The translations under genes and the position numbers were made by a program. A stretch of 64,000 bases of DNA, taken from the NCBI GenBank assembly GCA_024742765.1, contig JANSXT010000020.1, forward strand, positions 1-64,000, read 5' to 3'. A model generated the notes under the pieces. It did no database searches and was not told where the DNA came from. It saw only the letters and a program-made list of their open reading frames with translations. How positions within the stretch are numbered: the stretch's first letter is position 1; each line of letters starts with the position of its first letter. This DNA is from Phyllobacteriaceae bacterium (GTDB lineage Bacteria; Pseudomonadota; Alphaproteobacteria; Rhizobiales; Rhizobiaceae). Below, piece after piece: positions 42,916 through 51,847 of the stretch.

Positions 42916-43785
42916 TCAGGCGGCACGGCTCGCAAGGCTCTTGGGCATCAGCCGCTTGGCTTCGCCGGCAATCAGGTCACGCAGCATCGGCGCGCCTGGG
43001 CAGTCAGGCACGGCGGCGACGGTCTGGCCGACCAGATCGTGTAGCCGGGCAATTGTGGCTTCCAGCCCGTCGGTGGCGACCGCGTTGGGTCGGCCATTGA
43101 CATCGTCCTGTCCGCAGGGCTTGCCGATCTCGGACTGGCTTGCCGCGAAATCGCGCAGATCGTCGGCCACCTGATAGGATGCGCCCAGCGCATCGCCCAT
43201 GGCGCGCCAGGTCTGCGGGTCGGCGCCGGCGGCGATTGCGCCGGCCATGGTCGCGCCGGTGAAGAGCGAAGCGGTCTTGGCGCGATGATATTCGACCAGC
43301 GGGATCTCGTCCTCGCTCTCCCACGCTTGGCCGGCGACCAGCCCGTGCGGCATGCCGACCGCCTTGGCAACGGTGCCTGTCAGCGGTGCGATCAGATGCG
43401 GCGTGCCGACGCAATTCCGGGCGATGGTCTCGAAGGCGGCGATGATCAGCGCGTCGCCGGCCAGAAGGGCCAGCGGCTCGGAAAAGGCCGTATGGACCGA
43501 TGGCTTGCCGCGCCGGATATCGGCATTGTCAAAGCAGGGCATGTCGTCATGGACGAGCGACGCGCAATGCAAAAGCTCGATCGCCACTGCGGCGGCGTCG
43601 GACGCTTCGGGATGATCGTCGCCGCAGGCCATGGCCACGGCGAGGCACAGCCGCGGCCGCACCCGGGCGCCGCCGGGAAACACCGCATAGCGTAGCGCGC
43701 CGGCAATCTTCGGCGGCTGGTTGCCGGCCGTGGCGTGCTTGATGGCGGTTTCAAGGGCGCGCTCGATCCGCTTTTGCATGTCCAT
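42916..43785 (-). CDS. crtE: Geranylgeranyl diphosphate synthase CrtE
   Basis: CrtE makes GGPP, the precursor of carotenoids and the bacteriochlorophyll tail. The 289-residue prenyltransferase has the first Asp-rich motif in LVHDDMPCFDNADIRRG and the second in YQVADDLRDF. It leads the leftward crtEF-bchCXYZ-pufQBALM superoperon, with two PpsR-type boxes 27-70 bp upstream. Confidence 0.95.
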   Translation of the reverse strand: MDMQKRIERALETAIKHATAGNQPPKIAGALRYAVFPGGARVRPRLCLAVAMACGDDHPEASDAAAVAIELLHCASLVHDDMPCFDNADIRRGKPSVHTAFSEPLALLAGDALIIAAFETIARNCVGTPHLIAPLTGTVAKAVGMPHGLVAGQAWESEDEIPLVEYHRAKTASLFTGATMAGAIAAGADPQTWRAMGDALGASYQVADDLRDFAASQSEIGKPCGQDDVNGRPNAVATDGLEATIARLHDLVGQTVAAVPDCPGAPMLRDLIAGEAKRLMPKSLASRAA

Positions 43786-43811
43786 CGCCGGCTCCCGATC
43801 CGATATCCTTG

Positions 43812-43855
43812 CGTCAATTTACAAGGACAGAAAAGACTGTAAAGTAAAATTGACA
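43812..43855. promoter_or_regulatory. Two PpsR/CrtJ boxes 8 bp apart in the crtE-crtD divergent promoter
   Basis: CGTCAATTTACAAGGACA (43812-43829, CGT for TGT) and TGTAAAGTAAAATTGACA (43838-43855, exact TGT-N12-ACA) are separated by exactly 8 bp, the spacing known for cooperative CrtJ/PpsR binding. They serve the divergent crtE (start 43785) and crtD (start 43881). Confidence 0.85.
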
Positions 43856-43880
43856 CAACGGCGGAAAATGTCAACGCACC

Positions 43881-45452
43881 ATGAGCAGACACGCACAGCG
43901 CGAGCGGATCGTCGTGATTGGAGCCGGCATGGGCGGGCTTGCCGCGGCGATCGGGCTGGCGGGCCACGGCTATGATGTTCTGGTGCTGGAAAAGGAAGAC
44001 GCGCCGGGCGGCAAGGCGCGGCACGTTATGGTCGGCGATGCGGCGATCGATGCCGGGCCGACCGTCTTTACGATGAAGTGGGTGTTTGACCGGCTGCTGG
44101 AAGGATCGGACCAGCGGCTCGAGGATGTCGTCGACATCGCCATGGCCGACATTCTGGCGCGCCATTTCTGGACCGACGGGACGAGGCTCGATCTTCACGC
44201 CGATATCGACCGTTCGGCCGAGGCGATTGCTGCCTTCAGCGATGATGCCAATGCGGCGGGCTACCGGCGCTTTTGCGCCGATAGCGCGCGCATCTTCGAG
44301 ACGCTAAAGGAACCTTTCATGGCCGGTCAGCGGCCGAACATGGCCGAATTCCTGTGGCGGATCGGGCCGCTTTCGATCCAACGCCATCTGGCGCTCCGGC
44401 CGTTTTCGACGATCTGGTCGGCGCTCGGCGGCTATTTTGCCGATCCGCGCCTGCGCCAGCTCTTTGCGCGCTATTCCACCTATGTCGGCTCGTCGCCCTT
44501 CATGACGCCGGCGACGCTGATGCTGGTCGCCCATGTGGAGCAGGATGGCGTCTTCATGGTCGATGGGGGCATGCACGCGCTGGCCAAGGGGCTTGTGCGG
44601 CTTGGCGAAGCGCGCGGCGTGCGCTACCGGTTCGGCGCCGGCGTTGCGCGCATCGTCACCCACGAAGACCGCGTCGTCACCGGTGTCGTGCTCGACGGTG
44701 GCCAAGCGATCGAGGCAAGCGCCGTCGTCTTCAACGGCGATGTGTCGGCGCTGGCAGATGGCACGCTTGGCACGGCGGCGATGGCGGCGAAATGCACACC
44801 CGTCGAACCGGCGAAGCGGTCGCTTTCGGCGATGGTATGGACCGGACTGATGGACGTACCGGACTTTCCGCTCGCCCACCACAATGTGTTCTTTGCGCCG
44901 GACTATGACGATGAATTCGGCGCGATCTTCGACCGGCGCGCGATGACCGATGCGCCGACGGTCTATATCTGCGCGCAGGACCGGACGAGCGCCGGCACGC
45001 TGAGCGAGACGGCGCGGGCGCGCGGCACCGAACGGGTGCTGATGCTAATCAATGCGCCCGGCGACGGCGATATGAGAGATTATGATGACCAAGAGGCCGA
45101 GACATGCCTGACACGGACCCTTACCCAACTGGCGCGATGCGGCCTGACGCTCGACCGGACGGCGTTCGACGCAAAGGTGACCACACCGGCGACATTCGAC
45201 CGCCTGTTTCCGGGCAGCGGCGGAGCGCTGTACGGACGGGCGTCGCACGGCTGGATGGCGAGCTTCAAAAGGCCGGGGGCGCGGACGGCGCTCAAGGGCC
45301 TTTATCTGGCGGGGGGGAGCGTTCATCCGGGGCCGGGCGTGCCGATGGCGACGCTTTCCGGCATGCTGGCGGCGGACGCTTTTCTGTCGGACCGGTTTTT
45401 GACGCCGTCGTTCCTGTCGGCGGCTATCTCTGGTGGTATGTCGATGGGATGA
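43881..45452 (+). CDS. crtD: Methoxyneurosporene (hydroxyneurosporene) desaturase CrtD
   Basis: CrtD introduces the C3,4 double bond in acyclic hydroxy/methoxy carotenoids. The 523-residue CrtI-like flavoprotein has the FAD motif VIGAGMGGLAAAIGLAGHG at the N-terminus, VSYSTYVGSSPFMTPATL-type core residues and the C-terminal signature GLYLAGGSVHPGPGVPMA. Its final 25 or so residues (after LSGMLAADAF) lie opposite a different reading frame that encodes a CrtC-like N-terminus. The stop overlaps the crtC ATG in ATGA. Confidence 0.94.
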   Translation: MSRHAQRERIVVIGAGMGGLAAAIGLAGHGYDVLVLEKEDAPGGKARHVMVGDAAIDAGPTVFTMKWVFDRLLEGSDQRLEDVVDIAMADILARHFWTDGTRLDLHADIDRSAEAIAAFSDDANAAGYRRFCADSARIFETLKEPFMAGQRPNMAEFLWRIGPLSIQRHLALRPFSTIWSALGGYFADPRLRQLFARYSTYVGSSPFMTPATLMLVAHVEQDGVFMVDGGMHALAKGLVRLGEARGVRYRFGAGVARIVTHEDRVVTGVVLDGGQAIEASAVVFNGDVSALADGTLGTAAMAAKCTPVEPAKRSLSAMVWTGLMDVPDFPLAHHNVFFAPDYDDEFGAIFDRRAMTDAPTVYICAQDRTSAGTLSETARARGTERVLMLINAPGDGDMRDYDDQEAETCLTRTLTQLARCGLTLDRTAFDAKVTTPATFDRLFPGSGGALYGRASHGWMASFKRPGARTALKGLYLAGGSVHPGPGVPMATLSGMLAADAFLSDRFLTPSFLSAAISGGMSMG

Positions 45453-46342
45453 GCGCCTGTGGGCGCTACGGCGTCTCGGTGATCGCCTTCATCGGTTCGG
45501 TCTTTTCGCCCTATTATGCCTGGCGCGGGCGGCGCGATCCGGACGATCATGTGTGCATCAATGTCGCGCTCTATGCGCCCGGCGGCAATCGCTGGACGAT
45601 GACGGAGCGCGGCCGCGATGCGATGCACCGAGATGCCACCCATTTCCGTGTCGGTCCGAGCCAGCTCACTTGGGACGAGGGCCGGCTGACGATCGATTTC
45701 GATGAGATCGCCGTGCCGCGTCCGCCGCGGCAATGGCTGCCAGAGCGCGTTGCAGGCCGTATCGTGCTGACACCGCACGCGATCACCGACCGCGCCTTTC
45801 CCATCGACGCCGACGGGCGCCAGCGCTGGTGGCCGATCGCGCCGTCGGGTGACATTGATGTCAGCTTTTCGAAGGGAGGCATGCCCGACTGGTCCGGCCA
45901 TGGCTATCTGGACAGCAATTGGGGCGAGATCGGGCTTGAAGAGAGTTTCGCGCGCTGGGACTGGGCGCGCGGTGAACTCGAAAACGGCGAGTCGGTGATT
46001 CTCTACGACACCGAACGCCGCGACGGCACGCGCGGATTTCTGGTCCTGCATTTCGACCGCGACGGCACCATCACCGAGCGCGAGGAAGTGCCATACACAC
46101 CCCTCAAGCGCGGTTTCTGGGGCGTTGCACGCGGTGCCCATGCCGATGCGGAACACACGCCCGTTCTTGCCGAAACCCTCGAAGACGGCCCGTTCTATCT
46201 GCGCCAGATCGTCGATACGGTGCTGTTCGGCCAGCCGGTCCGGCTGATGCATGAAAGCTTTTCCGGCCGGCGCTTTGCCAATCCGCTGGTTAAGGCGATG
46301 CTGCCATTTCGCATGCCGCGCCGGGCGCGCTACCGCTCCTGA
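45449..46342 (+). CDS. crtC: Acyclic carotenoid 1,2-hydratase CrtC
   Basis: CrtC hydrates the terminal double bond of neurosporene or lycopene. The 297-residue frame has VSVIAFIGSVFSPYYAWRGR, HVCINVALYAPGGNRWTMTER and the YLDSNWGEIGLEE region, all CrtC marks. The ATG at 45449 is chosen from the ATGA overlap with crtD. However, the same frame continues upstream through the crtD end with FDAVVPVGGYLWWYVDGMS, which also matches the conserved start of longer CrtC proteins, and there is no ATG, GTG or TTG in that frame between that stretch and a far-upstream ATG at 45104. The true N-terminus is therefore unsettled. Confidence 0.9.
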   Translation: MSACGRYGVSVIAFIGSVFSPYYAWRGRRDPDDHVCINVALYAPGGNRWTMTERGRDAMHRDATHFRVGPSQLTWDEGRLTIDFDEIAVPRPPRQWLPERVAGRIVLTPHAITDRAFPIDADGRQRWWPIAPSGDIDVSFSKGGMPDWSGHGYLDSNWGEIGLEESFARWDWARGELENGESVILYDTERRDGTRGFLVLHFDRDGTITEREEVPYTPLKRGFWGVARGAHADAEHTPVLAETLEDGPFYLRQIVDTVLFGQPVRLMHESFSGRRFANPLVKAMLPFRMPRRARYRS

Positions 46343-46476
46343 TCGGCCTCTGCTTCGGCTTCAAGGCGTGCCTTGAGGGCCGCCTTGTCGCGTTTGAGCG
46401 TGCGCATCTGCCAGACATAGAAGATGGCAAAGCCGACGGCGCCGAAGATGACCTCGATGATGCCGAGATTTTCCAC
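46330..46476 (-). CDS. Small single-helix membrane protein downstream of crtB
   Basis: A 48-residue frame starts with GTG 3 bp after the crtB stop. It encodes MENLGIIEVIFGAVGFAIFYVWQMRTLKRD (given as its helix IIEVIFGAVGFAIFYVWQM) and a charged, alanine-glutamate-rich tail. One membrane helix followed by a basic patch points to an inner-membrane microprotein. Its stop lies inside the convergent crtC 3' end (13-bp overlap). No function is known to me. Tight spacing after crtB suggests co-expression with bchIDO-crtIB. Confidence 0.65.
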   Translation of the reverse strand: MENLGIIEVIFGAVGFAIFYVWQMRTLKRDKAALKARLEAEAEADQER

Positions 46477-46479
46477 CGC

Positions 46480-47532
46480 TCATCCCCGCTGCGCGCCGGC
46501 GAGATGGACCCGCCTCTGCCTGTCGCGGGCGTCGCCCATGATTTCCAGCATCCGGCCGAGCTTGGCGTCGATCGTGCGCGGCGGAACCGGATCGGGCGAA
46601 GCAGCGATGTCGACCAGAAAGGCGACCGACGGGTCGGCCGGCGCGCTCGCCGGCGGACGCATCGGGAACGGTGTCAGCGTGGCGACGGCGATCAGTTCGC
46701 CCTTGCGGCGCCGGCCCGTGTGGGCGCGTGTGTCGATGGAATTGTAGCCGGCGGCGCGGATCTCCCGGCCGATTTCGCGATAGACGAAGGCGGCGCTTCT
46801 AATCGCCGGCCGGCAATCGAGCGGCAGGCCGGCAACGCCGGTCAGCGCCCGGTCATAGAGCAGGTCCGCTTCGCGCAGAAGACGCGCGACGACACGGCCG
46901 AGTTCCGGCGTGAAGACCGGCGCATCGAGCAGAGTGCGGGCATCGACGCCGTCTTCGGCGAGCCAGTCGAGCGGCAGGTAGATGCGGCCGCGCCGCGCAT
47001 CCTCGCCGACATCGCGGGCGATGTTGGTCAATTGCATGGCAAGGCCCAGATCGGCGGCACGGGCCAGGACGGCCCGGTCGCGGCAGCCCATCGCCATCGT
47101 CATCATCACGCCGACGGTGGAGGCAACACGCGCCGCATAGGCTTTCACGTCGGCGAAGCTGCGATATTCGCGGCCCGCTTCGTCCCATTCAAAGCCTTCG
47201 ATCAGCGCCAGCGGCACCTCGATCGGGATGTGATAGGTCTGGACGACGGCGGCAAAGGCCCGGTCGCACACAAGGTCGATCGGCGTGCCGTCATAGATCA
47301 GTTCCAGCCGTCTCTTCAGACGCTGCGACGCGCGCCCGTCATTGCCCTCATCGTCGACCAGATCGTCCGACGAGCGGCAAAAGGCGTAAAGCGCCCGCGC
47401 GCCAAGGCGCACATCGCGCGGCAGAAGGCGCGAGGCGGCGTGAAAGCTTTTCGAGCCCGCACGGATGGACTCGTGGCAGAGGCGCCTGTCGCGCGCGCTC
47501 AGGAGCGGCGCCTTACGGGAGCTCTTTGGCAT
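46480..47532 (-). CDS. crtB: Phytoene synthase CrtB
   Basis: CrtB condenses two GGPP to phytoene. The 350-residue protein has the Asp-rich motifs in CRSSDDLVDDEG and LTNIARDVGEDARRGRIYLP (the last motif at exactly 20 residues), and YAFCRSSDD. The start MPKSSRKAPL at 47532 overlaps the crtI end by 20 bp. The open frame extends to 47607 but that part lies within crtI. Confidence 0.95.
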   Translation of the reverse strand: MPKSSRKAPLLSARDRRLCHESIRAGSKSFHAASRLLPRDVRLGARALYAFCRSSDDLVDDEGNDGRASQRLKRRLELIYDGTPIDLVCDRAFAAVVQTYHIPIEVPLALIEGFEWDEAGREYRSFADVKAYAARVASTVGVMMTMAMGCRDRAVLARAADLGLAMQLTNIARDVGEDARRGRIYLPLDWLAEDGVDARTLLDAPVFTPELGRVVARLLREADLLYDRALTGVAGLPLDCRPAIRSAAFVYREIGREIRAAGYNSIDTRAHTGRRRKGELIAVATLTPFPMRPPASAPADPSVAFLVDIAASPDPVPPRTIDAKLGRMLEIMGDARDRQRRVHLAGAQRG

Positions 47533-49045
47533 GGGGCACCAGCTTGTCGAGAATGGCCGCGGACGAGACGACGCCGGGAAGGCCCGCGCCGGGATGGGTT
47601 CCCGCACCGACCATATAGAGATCGCGCAGCTCCTCGGAGCGGTTGTGCGGGCGGAACCAGGCGAGTTGGAAGATGGTCGGTTCCATGCCGAAGGCCGCGC
47701 CCTTGGTCGACAGGAGCCGGTCGCGGAAATCGATCGGCGTTGTCACGCGGGATGTGACGACCGCGTCCGACAGGCCCGGCATCATGGTCTGTTCGAGTTT
47801 GTCCTGGATGCGCTGGCGATAGGGTTCGGTCATCGCGTCCCAGTCCGTGTCGCCATCGAGATTGGGGACGGGCGACAGCACATAGAATGCATCGCACCCT
47901 TCCGGCGCGACCGAGGGGTCGGACGCCGACGGCCGGTAAAGATAGAGCGAAAAATCGTCGGCGAGCACTTTCCTGTCGAAGATGTCGGTCAGAAGGCCGT
48001 CATAGCGCGGCCCCAACAGGATCGTGTGATGGCCGATATCGTCGTAGCGGCGATCGGTGCCGAAATACCAGACCATTAGGCTCATCGAATAGTTCATCCG
48101 CCGCACCTTGCGGTCGGTCCAGCGCTTGCGTGCGTGGTTGCGCAGAAGGTGCGTGTAGGTCCAGCCGGCATCGGCATTGGAGACGACGCAATCGGCGGCG
48201 ATCGTCTCGCCGTTTGCCAGGCGCACGCCTTTTGCCGCACCGTCCTTGACGATGATCTCATCGGCCTCGGCGCCGAGCCGGAATGTCGCGCCGTGCCGCT
48301 CGGCCAGATCGGCAATGCCTTTGGCCAGCGCGCCGGTGCCGCCCATCGCATAGTGCACGCCATATTCGCGCTCGAGAAACGAGATCAGGCTCATCACGCC
48401 CGATGTCCGCATCGGATTGCCGCCGATAAACAGCGGATGGAAGCTGAGCGCCTGGCGGACATTTTTGTTGCGGACATATTTGGAGACCAGGCCATGCACG
48501 GAGCGGTCGGCGCGCCGGGCGACAAGACCGGGCATCTGCCGGACCATTTCGGCGAGCGAATGGAACGGCTGGTCGATCATTTTCTGAAAGCCGGTCCGGT
48601 AGCACTTCTCGCTCTCGACGAGAAAATCCTCATAGCCGTCAATGTCGTCTGGCTCGAAGGCGGCGATTTCTTTGTGCATCTTCTGCTTGTCGGACCAGCA
48701 GCGGAAGGTACGCCCGTCATCGAAGCGGATCGTGTAATAGGGTTCGAGCGGCTTGAGCGTGACATGGTCTGCTATGCGCTCGCCAAACAATGTCCAGAGT
48801 TCCTCGAAGACGAAGGGGGCGGTGATGATGGTCGGCCCGGCATCGAAGCTGAACCCGTCCTGCCGGTGGACATAGCCGCGCCCGCCAATATCGTCGAGCT
48901 TGTCGATGACCGTGACGCGATAGCCGCGTGCCGTGAGCCGGACAGCGGCGGCAAGCCCGCCAAATCCTGCGCCGATCACCACCGCGTGGGGCCGGGCGTC
49001 GGGCCCGGTTTCGACCGGGGGCGGTGGCTGGTGAACGGTCATCAT
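47513..49045 (-). CDS. crtI: Phytoene desaturase CrtI
   Basis: CrtI desaturates phytoene to neurosporene or lycopene. The 510-residue flavoprotein has the FAD motif VIGAGFGGLAAAVRLTARG, the RGYVHRQDGFSFDAGPT segment and the C-terminal VGAGTHPGAGLPGV signature. Two adjacent ATGs (49045 and 49042) are possible; GGGG spacing slightly favours the second. It lies 61 bp downstream of bchO, so it may share the bchIDO transcript or have its own promoter; I see no PpsR box in that gap. Confidence 0.95.
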   Translation of the reverse strand: MMTVHQPPPPVETGPDARPHAVVIGAGFGGLAAAVRLTARGYRVTVIDKLDDIGGRGYVHRQDGFSFDAGPTIITAPFVFEELWTLFGERIADHVTLKPLEPYYTIRFDDGRTFRCWSDKQKMHKEIAAFEPDDIDGYEDFLVESEKCYRTGFQKMIDQPFHSLAEMVRQMPGLVARRADRSVHGLVSKYVRNKNVRQALSFHPLFIGGNPMRTSGVMSLISFLEREYGVHYAMGGTGALAKGIADLAERHGATFRLGAEADEIIVKDGAAKGVRLANGETIAADCVVSNADAGWTYTHLLRNHARKRWTDRKVRRMNYSMSLMVWYFGTDRRYDDIGHHTILLGPRYDGLLTDIFDRKVLADDFSLYLYRPSASDPSVAPEGCDAFYVLSPVPNLDGDTDWDAMTEPYRQRIQDKLEQTMMPGLSDAVVTSRVTTPIDFRDRLLSTKGAAFGMEPTIFQLAWFRPHNRSEELRDLYMVGAGTHPGAGLPGVVSSAAILDKLVPHAKELP

Positions 49046-49106
49046 GACCCCAAGTAAAGACGCGGGGTTGCGGTTTGGCAACCGGTCGCGATGGCGCGGA
49101 CCCTGG

Positions 49107-50027
49107 TCATTGCGCTGCCGCGACGGTGTCGAGAAGGCTGGACGCCGCAGCCGTTTCTTCAATGATGTCAGCAAATTGCCGTGGGTTCGCCTCATGCGCC
49201 AGGTGCCCGCCGGACGGCAGGGACAAGATGGTCGCCGAGTTTGTCAGCCTCGCCGCGTCGCGGGAGACGCGCGGCGGTACCATCGGGTCGTCCTCATTCA
49301 CGATGAGGGTCGTCGGCGTCTTCAGGTCGGGGAGGCGTCTTTGCAGCGGCTCGAGATCCCAATTGGCCATCATGCCCAGGGCGCCGGCGACATGGGACGG
49401 CATGCCGACGAGCGTCTCGTAGTGCCCGATCGTTGCTTCATCGAGCGTCGATCCGGTGTTGGCCAGAAGCCGGCGCGGCAGGCGGGTGTGGCGCGCCTGA
49501 AAGGCCACGGTATGGGCGGTGAACGGGTTGACGAAAAGCGCCTTGGCGAGCGGCGAGAAGATCGCATTGCCCTCGATCGGTTCGAGCGCGCTGTTAAGGC
49601 CGATCAGCGCGGCCGGTTCGATCCGCCCGGTCAGTGCCATCTCGATCAGGATGGCCGCACCGGCCGAATGACCGACGGCGATGGCGGGCGCGAAATCGAG
49701 CGTGTCGAGCAGTCCGGCCAGCGCGCCAGCCATGCCGGGCAGGGTGAGGATGCGGCCGCGCGCCTCGGAGGTGAAACCATGGCCGGGCAGGTCCGGCACA
49801 AGCACGTCGAACTGTTCGGCGAGAAGCGGCATCAGCGCGGCGAACGAATGGGTCGATGCGCCGGTGCCGTGCAGAAGCAGGCATTTGGGGGCGCCGGGTT
49901 CGCCCATGCGCTGGACATGCCAGACAAGGTTCGATGCGCGCACGAACCGGCTGTGCCCGGCGTTCGGCCATGTGCCCGCGACGGTGTGCCAGCCCTCGGG
50001 CGGCGCGGAATCGGCCGGGGCGCCCAT
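49107..50027 (-). CDS. bchO: BchO, alpha/beta hydrolase associated with Mg chelatase genes
   Basis: The 306-residue protein has an alpha/beta hydrolase fold: LLLHGTGASTHSF for the oxyanion region, AVGHSAGAAILIE holding the nucleophilic serine, NEDDPMV for the acid and GGHLAHEANP for the histidine. BchO is a PGC-specific hydrolase of unproven function, described as a putative Mg chelatase accessory protein. It shares one base with the bchD stop. Confidence 0.92.
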   Translation of the reverse strand: MGAPADSAPPEGWHTVAGTWPNAGHSRFVRASNLVWHVQRMGEPGAPKCLLLHGTGASTHSFAALMPLLAEQFDVLVPDLPGHGFTSEARGRILTLPGMAGALAGLLDTLDFAPAIAVGHSAGAAILIEMALTGRIEPAALIGLNSALEPIEGNAIFSPLAKALFVNPFTAHTVAFQARHTRLPRRLLANTGSTLDEATIGHYETLVGMPSHVAGALGMMANWDLEPLQRRLPDLKTPTTLIVNEDDPMVPPRVSRDAARLTNSATILSLPSGGHLAHEANPRQFADIIEETAAASSLLDTVAAAQ

Positions 50028-51847
50028 CAGCGCGGCGCCTTCAGATAGTCAGCCACGATGCCCGACATGGCGCCGGCATCGGCGCGCGGCAGCGTCACAT
50101 AATCGGCATGCATGGCGTCGGCGAGCGTTCGGGCCGTATCGCGCGGCCGGCGGGCAATGTCGATGATCACCGACCGGACACCGAGCAGGGCGGCATGCCG
50201 TGCCATCTCCTGGGCATCGGCGCGCGCCGCCTGACGGTCCTGCGTGCCGTCGAGCGCCACATTGCCCTTGCCGTCCGTCAAAAGCACGATCAGCGGCGAC
50301 TGGCCGCGGCGCCGGGCGCGATCGGCAAGATCGAGCGCCTGGCCGAGGCCGGCGGCAAGCGGCGTCGGGCCGCCGCCGGGAAGGGCGGTCAGCGAGCGCT
50401 TGGCGCGGACTAGCGAACGGGTCGGCTCCAGCAGCACTTCGGCGCCGTCGCCGCGAAATGCGACCAGCGCCACCTGATCGCGGCGCACATAACAGTCGGC
50501 CAGAAGCAGTTCGACGCAGCCCTTGGCTTCGCCGAGCCGTTCGAGCGCGGTCGAGCCCGATGCGTCGACGGCGAAGATGGCGGTGGACTCTGTGTTGTGG
50601 GCATAGCGGACATAGCGGAAGTCGGACGGGCGCACGGAGAGCGGCTCGCCCGGTGTCCAGGCGGGCAGGCCGCGCGCTTTTCGGCGGATCATCTGCCAGG
50701 GCGCGGCGGTGCGCAGGGTGGCGACGACATTGGGCCGCGCGCCCGGAAAAGGTGGCCGGGCCACGAGACCGGCGGGCCGGCCGCGCCGGGCGCCCTGACG
50801 CACCGCGCCCGATTTGCCGGCCGCGCTCTGGGCACGGGTGCGTGTCATGTTGGCCTGGTGGAACAGGTCGAGATCGAGTTTGGCGCCCTGAGTGGCGGCA
50901 ATGGCCAGCTCTTTCAATTGATCGGGATCGAAGGCGGGATCGGTTTCGGGGTCCCGGTCGGGCGTATCGGGTTGGTCATGCTGGCGTTCCTCCCGGGGCG
51001 GCGTATCGTCTTCGCTTTCCGTGTCGGCGCTGCCGCTCTCGGCTTCTTCCGCCGGCGCCTCGATCATCGCGCCGCAGGTCAGCCGCAGCGCGGTTGCGAC
51101 ATCCTCCGGGGAGGTTTCGGACCGTCCGGCGGATGCGGCTAGAATGCGCGCGGCGAGCATGGCCTGGGCCGGGGCACGCATCGAGGCGCCGCGCAGCATG
51201 GCGGCGACCGCGACAATGGTCTCGGCCAGCGGATCGGGGATCGCAACGGAACGAATCGCGCCCTCATCCGGCAACAGCGTTGCGGACATGTCGGACAAGG
51301 CGTCACGGATCGCGATGCCGTCGAGCCGGACGCGAAGGCCGAGCCGGTCGGCGATGGCGCCGGGCAGTGTGTGGTCCTCATCGCCGTCGTTTTCATCGAG
51401 CGCGATGATGCCGAAGCCGGGTGCCGTGTCATGCGCGCGCGCGATGATGCCGGCCGTTCCTGGCGTTACCCGTTCGGCCATCGCAACGATCAGGCATCCG
51501 CCGGTGACGGTTTCAAGAAGGCCGGTCTCGTGGACAGGTGTGCCGCCGGCCAGCGTTGCCGCGATATCGATGCCGCCGGTTAGGCGGCCGGCCGAGACGG
51601 CGGGCGTGATCCGCTTGACTTCGGTGTCTTTCGGCAAAAGGGCGCGGGCCGCCTCCAGCCATCGGTTGCGGACGGGCGAAGCGCGCGCGATGACGTGAAT
51701 ACCGCCGATGGCCGCTGGTGCGGCGGCGAACAAGCGGGCCGCGCACAGTGCGTCGCTCCAGGCCGGATCGCCGGCGCTCATATGATTGGCCGGAGGCGCA
51801 GGCTCAGCCGCCGGTGTGAGAAAATCGGCCGGACCGGTCTCAAGCAT
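50027..51847 (-). CDS. bchD: Magnesium chelatase subunit D
   Basis: BchD with BchI makes the AAA+ motor that drives Mg insertion by BchH. The 606-residue protein has a degenerate AAA+ N-terminal half, an acidic and proline-rich linker (about 290-330) and a C-terminal von Willebrand A domain with the MIDAS start FAVDASGSTALERLGEAKG. The start at 51847 (MLETGPADF) overlaps the bchI stop by 8 bp. The longer frame to 51883 would lie inside bchI. Confidence 0.95.
   Translation of the reverse strand: MLETGPADFLTPAAEPAPPANHMSAGDPAWSDALCAARLFAAAPAAIGGIHVIARASPVRNRWLEAARALLPKDTEVKRITPAVSAGRLTGGIDIAATLAGGTPVHETGLLETVTGGCLIVAMAERVTPGTAGIIARAHDTAPGFGIIALDENDGDEDHTLPGAIADRLGLRVRLDGIAIRDALSDMSATLLPDEGAIRSVAIPDPLAETIVAVAAMLRGASMRAPAQAMLAARILAASAGRSETSPEDVATALRLTCGAMIEAPAEEAESGSADTESEDDTPPREERQHDQPDTPDRDPETDPAFDPDQLKELAIAATQGAKLDLDLFHQANMTRTRAQSAAGKSGAVRQGARRGRPAGLVARPPFPGARPNVVATLRTAAPWQMIRRKARGLPAWTPGEPLSVRPSDFRYVRYAHNTESTAIFAVDASGSTALERLGEAKGCVELLLADCYVRRDQVALVAFRGDGAEVLLEPTRSLVRAKRSLTALPGGGPTPLAAGLGQALDLADRARRRGQSPLIVLLTDGKGNVALDGTQDRQAARADAQEMARHAALLGVRSVIIDIARRPRDTARTLADAMHADYVTLPRADAGAMSGIVADYLKAPR

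Noticed and set aside
45104-45448. Using ATG 45104 as the crtC start
   Set aside because: The first ~90 added residues are a shadow of crtD and unlike CrtC; only the last ~18 resemble CrtC. Reported as a finding instead of extending the gene.
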